Origin: Campylorhamphus procurvoides
Taxonomy: Eukaryota > Chordata > Aves > Passeriformes > Dendrocolaptidae
Assembly (NCBI GenBank): GCA_013396655.1
Contig: WBMV01008225.1
Span: 407,928 to 471,927, forward strand
Reading direction: 5' to 3'
DNA: 64,000 nt
Shown: positions 60,705 through 64,000 of the stretch, in pieces
How positions within the stretch are numbered: the first letter of the stretch is position 1
Layout of the letters: the number at the start of each line of letters is the position of its first letter
Program-made: the position numbers and the translations under genes
The notes under the pieces: model-generated
Databases searched by the model: none
Seen by the model: only the letters and a program-made list of their open reading frames with translations
Told to the model about the DNA's origin: nothing

Positions 60705-60815
60705 TATCCTTGTACAAGTCTTTTTGGGGCAGAGGCTTGTTCTGCTTTTACCTGCCTAACATAGTAAGGCCCTGCCTTGAGGGGCCCTAGACGCTGTCCC
60801 AATAAATAAGCTGAA
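60705..60815 (+). mobile_element. Ancient MIR/L3-type SINE 3' end, forward orientation
   Basis: CTTTTTGGGGCAGAGGCTTG, TTCTGCTTTTACCTGCCTAA, GTAAGGCCCTGCCTTGAGGG, GCCCTAGACGCTGTCCCAAT followed by AAATAAG. Same family tail as the reverse copy at 59395 ('tttggggcaggga...ggggccct...ggggcccctagacgctaccg..aataaat'). Confidence 0.7.
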
Positions 60816-63126
60816 TTAATTGCACATTCATCTCCTTTAACCACATGGGAGGAATCACGCTAGTGGTCCTTTTTCTTCCATTGTCAGTTTCCAAAGTTTG
60901 CTTTGGACATTCATGACAGTTCAGACCTGTGCCATAGAACTTGCCTATGCAATCTATCTTGGTGAAGATTTTCATACCTGCAGCTTTTCTGGGGCTTGAC
61001 ACCAATTTTAAAAGCGATCTTCCTCTCTGGTAACTCCAGCCATTCTGAAACCTATCAGTCTCTCCTACCAATTTCACACTGGCTTGTCAATGGCAGTCAG
61101 GAACAGACAAACAGCAAATACACAAATTATCTAAATTGTAGAGAAGCAAATAAATACTTGTAAACATTTTGCTTCATTTGCACTTTCCCTTTATGTAATT
61201 TATCACCTTTCAACATCTTGCCTGCACTTTTTAATTACTGCAACACTTCCATCATTTTTGTAATTTTAAAAAGCCAATTATATGATGATCTTGATTGCCT
61301 AATAGTCATAGTAAAATGTATATGTGTGTAAGTAAGAATGATTGTTCTTTCTTGTTTGTTTTTGTACCATTCACCTTTCAGATATCTAGGTTATATAATT
61401 GTTCCCTTTGGCTTTAGATCAAGTTTTCAGATTAATGATGGCTCTGCTGTAGTGTACTGGGGAGTTGACATATGGCTAATCCACCTGACAGGCTCTGGCT
61501 CCTCATTTCTTAAAAGCATGTGGATGGAGGATTTTCATGTTAAAACGGCACTGTCAGTCATGTATTAGGTGAAATCAAGGTCCCAATCTCCATCTCTAAA
61601 CCAGCATAAAGAACAAGTTCAGTGCTGGAATACAGTGCTACTACTCTTGCAGACAGGCCTGCAGATATGTAGCAGTCTCAGATTCCCCTGGCTACTTGTG
61701 GGTATTATACACACTTGGCAATTCTGAAAATCAGAGATGTATAAAACTCAAACTGACCTTTGTTTTCCCCAAAGTAATCGTAATTGAAAAACACCTTTTC
61801 AAGCTATTCCCGTATGTATGTAGACATACGAGGCTTTGTGTCCTGTCTCCAGTGAAACCTTAGCAGTGAGGCTTCCGTGCCTCAGTTTATCACTTGCTGT
61901 TGCTTAATGTGCATTGAGAGTGTATCCAGCAGACCTTCTAGCAGGCTGCGATACCAAAGGGGCAATGGTCAATACTCTTTAAGGGGTGTAAAACTGAGAC
62001 AGAAAAAATGAACTGAAATGTACACTTATGTCAAATGCATCTTAATAAAACACTTAAGTGTAAGGATGTGACTAGGTTGTGCCCTCAAGTATTTGCAGGA
62101 ATGCAGGCTCAGGTCCACCCATACAACCCACCAAGCAAGGTTTCATGTGCGTATAAGGTATGTGTGCCCATTAACAACAATTTGCAAGGGCTCTCCCCAA
62201 TAAACAGCTCCTTTGCCCGTTGTTGTTGCGGCATGGACACAATAGGCTAATAGCAAAATAGCTCTTAAAAAAATGCTTCTTAGGTATCCCAGGTATCTTG
62301 ACATAGATAAAGGTACGCTGTTCTGGAACACGTATTTGCATTCCCCTCTTCAGAGGGAAGATACTTGCAGAGTTCAAAAGACAAGTATTGAACACAAATG
62401 CTAAGAAAAATGCTATTTTCAGGATTTGGAAAGAGGATTCAAAAAAGCCAAAGGCTTTGAGAAGGCCTGAGGAAAATAATAATACAATTAGATTATCAGA
62501 TCACTTTGCAGGTAACCAAGAAAACCCCTGTCACAAAAATTACAGGATGTATGAAAAAAACATTGGGAAACACTGAGATGCTGTCTTTCATGTGAATAAC
62601 TATCAGTTCATTGCTATCAAAACAAGACATAAGCAAAACTATGCCAAAGTGATGCTGTAACATGATAAAGTATGTAGTGGTGGGGAGAAATAAGAGGAGG
62701 AAGTAAAGGTTTGGCTTGCTGGTGCTGCAGGTGGGGAAACAGCAGGACTGAGAATACTCCAGGAAGGGACTGGGGAAGTGGTATGCTTCTTGGGTGGAAA
62801 AGACAGAGAACAGGAATCAATTCAGACCAAGTTTGAAGTCTGTGGGTTAGCCATCATTAGATTTCATAGCTTAGTTCCTCCAGGTGTTGAGATTCAAGGG
62901 GTTGAGACATTGCATTAAAAATTGAGTTAGTTCACCTACTGTAAGCAGCAGCTCTGTGATATAACAAACCACATGTGCTTTCATTTAGCTCATTATATCA
63001 GTTAAGGGGTTGAAGGAGGCAATGCATCCAAGGACATCTGAAGATACAATAATATCTCTTTGTTGCACCCACTTCAGTGTGGTCCTACCACTAAACTTTG
63101 GCAGCAACTCTTAGAATAAAATCGCC
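60816..63126. other. Intergenic; AT-rich block with homeodomain-like words at 61130-61330
   Basis: No exon or transposon recognised. 61130-61330 is AT-rich with TTTAATTACTGC, GTAATTTTAA, CCAATTATATGATGATC and TTGATTGCCTAATAG, which look like homeodomain and related sites. A T-run at 63127-63140 ends the stretch. Confidence 0.4.
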
Positions 63127-63479
63127 TTTTTTTTTTTTTTAAATTATTCTATAGCAAGTTTGCAGGCCTAGGTCTCACAGCTGGGTGGGCAGAGGAGGGG
63201 CTGTGGGCTAGAACTAAAAATGTTTTCCCTAGATGAATTTTTGCTCTGTGGATTGATTTGAAGGAAGAGGAGAAACTGGACAAAACTGGCGTTGGTTCTG
63301 TACGCTTAGCAACACGCACACATGTGTCACAAACACCAGCGATGGCGAGCCCCTGGTGACGGGACACTATATGGCCTCGGCAATGAGAAAGGCCACGAAA
63401 AGCCAGCACAGCCAGCCATTTCCCATCGCTCCTCGCTAGCAGATGGCACTTGAGAGCTCTTTCTCCTCCCCCTCTCTGC

Positions 63480-63850
63480 GGGGAGAGGAGAGGCTGGCCA
63501 AGGGTTAATCACGCAGGGTGTGGGTGGCCGGGGCTGCGGGGGTGCAGCTGAGCCCCATCCCCGCTGGCGCTGCTGTAAATGCGCCCAAAGGGGCCTTTTG
63601 GGCCACGGCGGAGGCACCGCAAGGTCAATGCTGTGTGTCGGTGCTGGTGCCCAGCCCGCAGACACCGGGATGGCTCTGCCGCTGGGTGGCACCAGAGGCC
63701 ATTCCCGCGGCATTCCCGCGCCTCTCCCATACCGTTCCCACGGCATTCCTGCGCCTCTCCCGCACCCTTCCCGCGGCATTCCCACGCCATTCCCGCACCA
63801 TTCCCGGCCGTGCGACCGCCCTGCGGTCACTGGTGGCACCGGGCACGGCA
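63480..63850. promoter_or_regulatory. CpG-island-like region near the window end
   Basis: By hand count about 30 CpG in 63481-63840 with GC near two thirds, giving an observed/expected ratio of roughly 0.7, which meets the usual island thresholds. In mammals TRIM2 lies next downstream on the same strand, so this could mark its 5' end or that of a non-coding transcript. No TRIM2 coding sequence is visible. Part of the CpG content comes from the 33-bp minisatellite inside it. Confidence 0.5.
63698..63808. repeat. GC-rich minisatellite with a 33-bp higher-order unit
   Basis: Three consecutive 33-bp copies (63710-63742, 63743-63775, 63776-63808), each made of three 10-12 bp sub-units of the form GCATTCCCGCG, CCTCTCCCGCAC and CCTTCCCGCG, with a partial copy before them (63698-63709). 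Because 33 is a multiple of three and the unit holds no stop, frames on both strands stay open through it, producing spurious open frames. Confidence 0.85.
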
Positions 63851-64000
63851 CAGCCTGTGTGTGCTAGTAAAGCAGTAAGAGAAGAGGCTGCTGTGGACAG
63901 CTGCTAAAAGTCAGTGTTAGAGCCATTCAGCACGGGGGTGGTGTGCGTTTCCCTGGGAGTTTGGGTAGCCGCTGGAAAATGTTACTTTTTGTTTCATTAT

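Noticed and set aside
63327..63851. 174-codon minus-strand open frame, with overlapping frames on the other strand
   Set aside because: It reads through the GC-rich 33-bp repeat, whose period is a multiple of three and lacks stops; the translations are low-complexity (Arg/Gly/Pro-rich) in every frame.
32850..64000. Search for TRIM2 N-terminal coding exons (RING finger start) downstream of FHDC1
   Set aside because: No frame resembles the TRIM2 N-terminus or RING/B-box; it presumably lies beyond the window.
1..64000. Search for CRISPR arrays, bacterial operons, tRNA or rRNA genes, and viral genes
   Set aside because: The window is vertebrate nuclear DNA with spliced genes; I saw no repeat-spacer array, no tRNA cloverleaf and no retroviral coding remains that I could support.

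Overview
The window is vertebrate nuclear DNA, almost certainly from a bird. It holds one protein-coding gene that can be named with confidence, the inverted formin FHDC1 (also called INF1), on the + strand, split into 11 coding exons with GT-AG introns from 1220 to 30835. Joined, the exons give a 1138-residue protein, close to the human length (about 1140 as I recall it): a short proline-rich FH1, an FH2 actin-nucleating domain, and a long serine-rich, basic C-terminal tail in a single large last exon. The avian assignment rests on a CR1 LINE 3' end with the ATTCCATGATTCTATG tail (about 28268-28461) and on degenerate CR1 and MIR/CORE-SINE-like fossils of the kind common in birds and other reptiles. 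The wording of the CR1 tail suggests a neoavian bird rather than a fowl, but that is only an impression.

Layout. 1-1069 is probably intron upstream of the start-codon exon. About 1070-1219 is a candidate 5' leader with two short upstream ORFs. 1220-30835 is the FHDC1 coding region, with introns from 81 bp to 8.2 kb. 30836 to about 32850 is the probable 3' UTR, with several AATAAA signals and three perfect Pumilio-type elements. From 32850 to 64000 I recognise no protein-coding exon on either strand. This intergenic part is somewhat richer in GC and holds old repeat fragments, three CpG-dense patches (34245-34350, 58250-58345 and a true island-like one at about 63480-63850), a 33-bp minisatellite, and a few stretches that look like non-coding regulatory DNA. 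In mammals the next gene downstream of FHDC1 is TRIM2 on the same strand, so the terminal CpG island could belong to its 5' region. No TRIM2 coding sequence is visible.

Functionally the window is about one cytoskeletal gene: an FH1-FH2 formin that assembles actin and whose tail binds microtubules in the human protein. Its expression may be tuned by leader uORFs and by Pumilio sites and alternative polyadenylation in the 3' UTR. I found no previously undescribed multi-gene system. The observations worth checking are regulatory or repeat-level.
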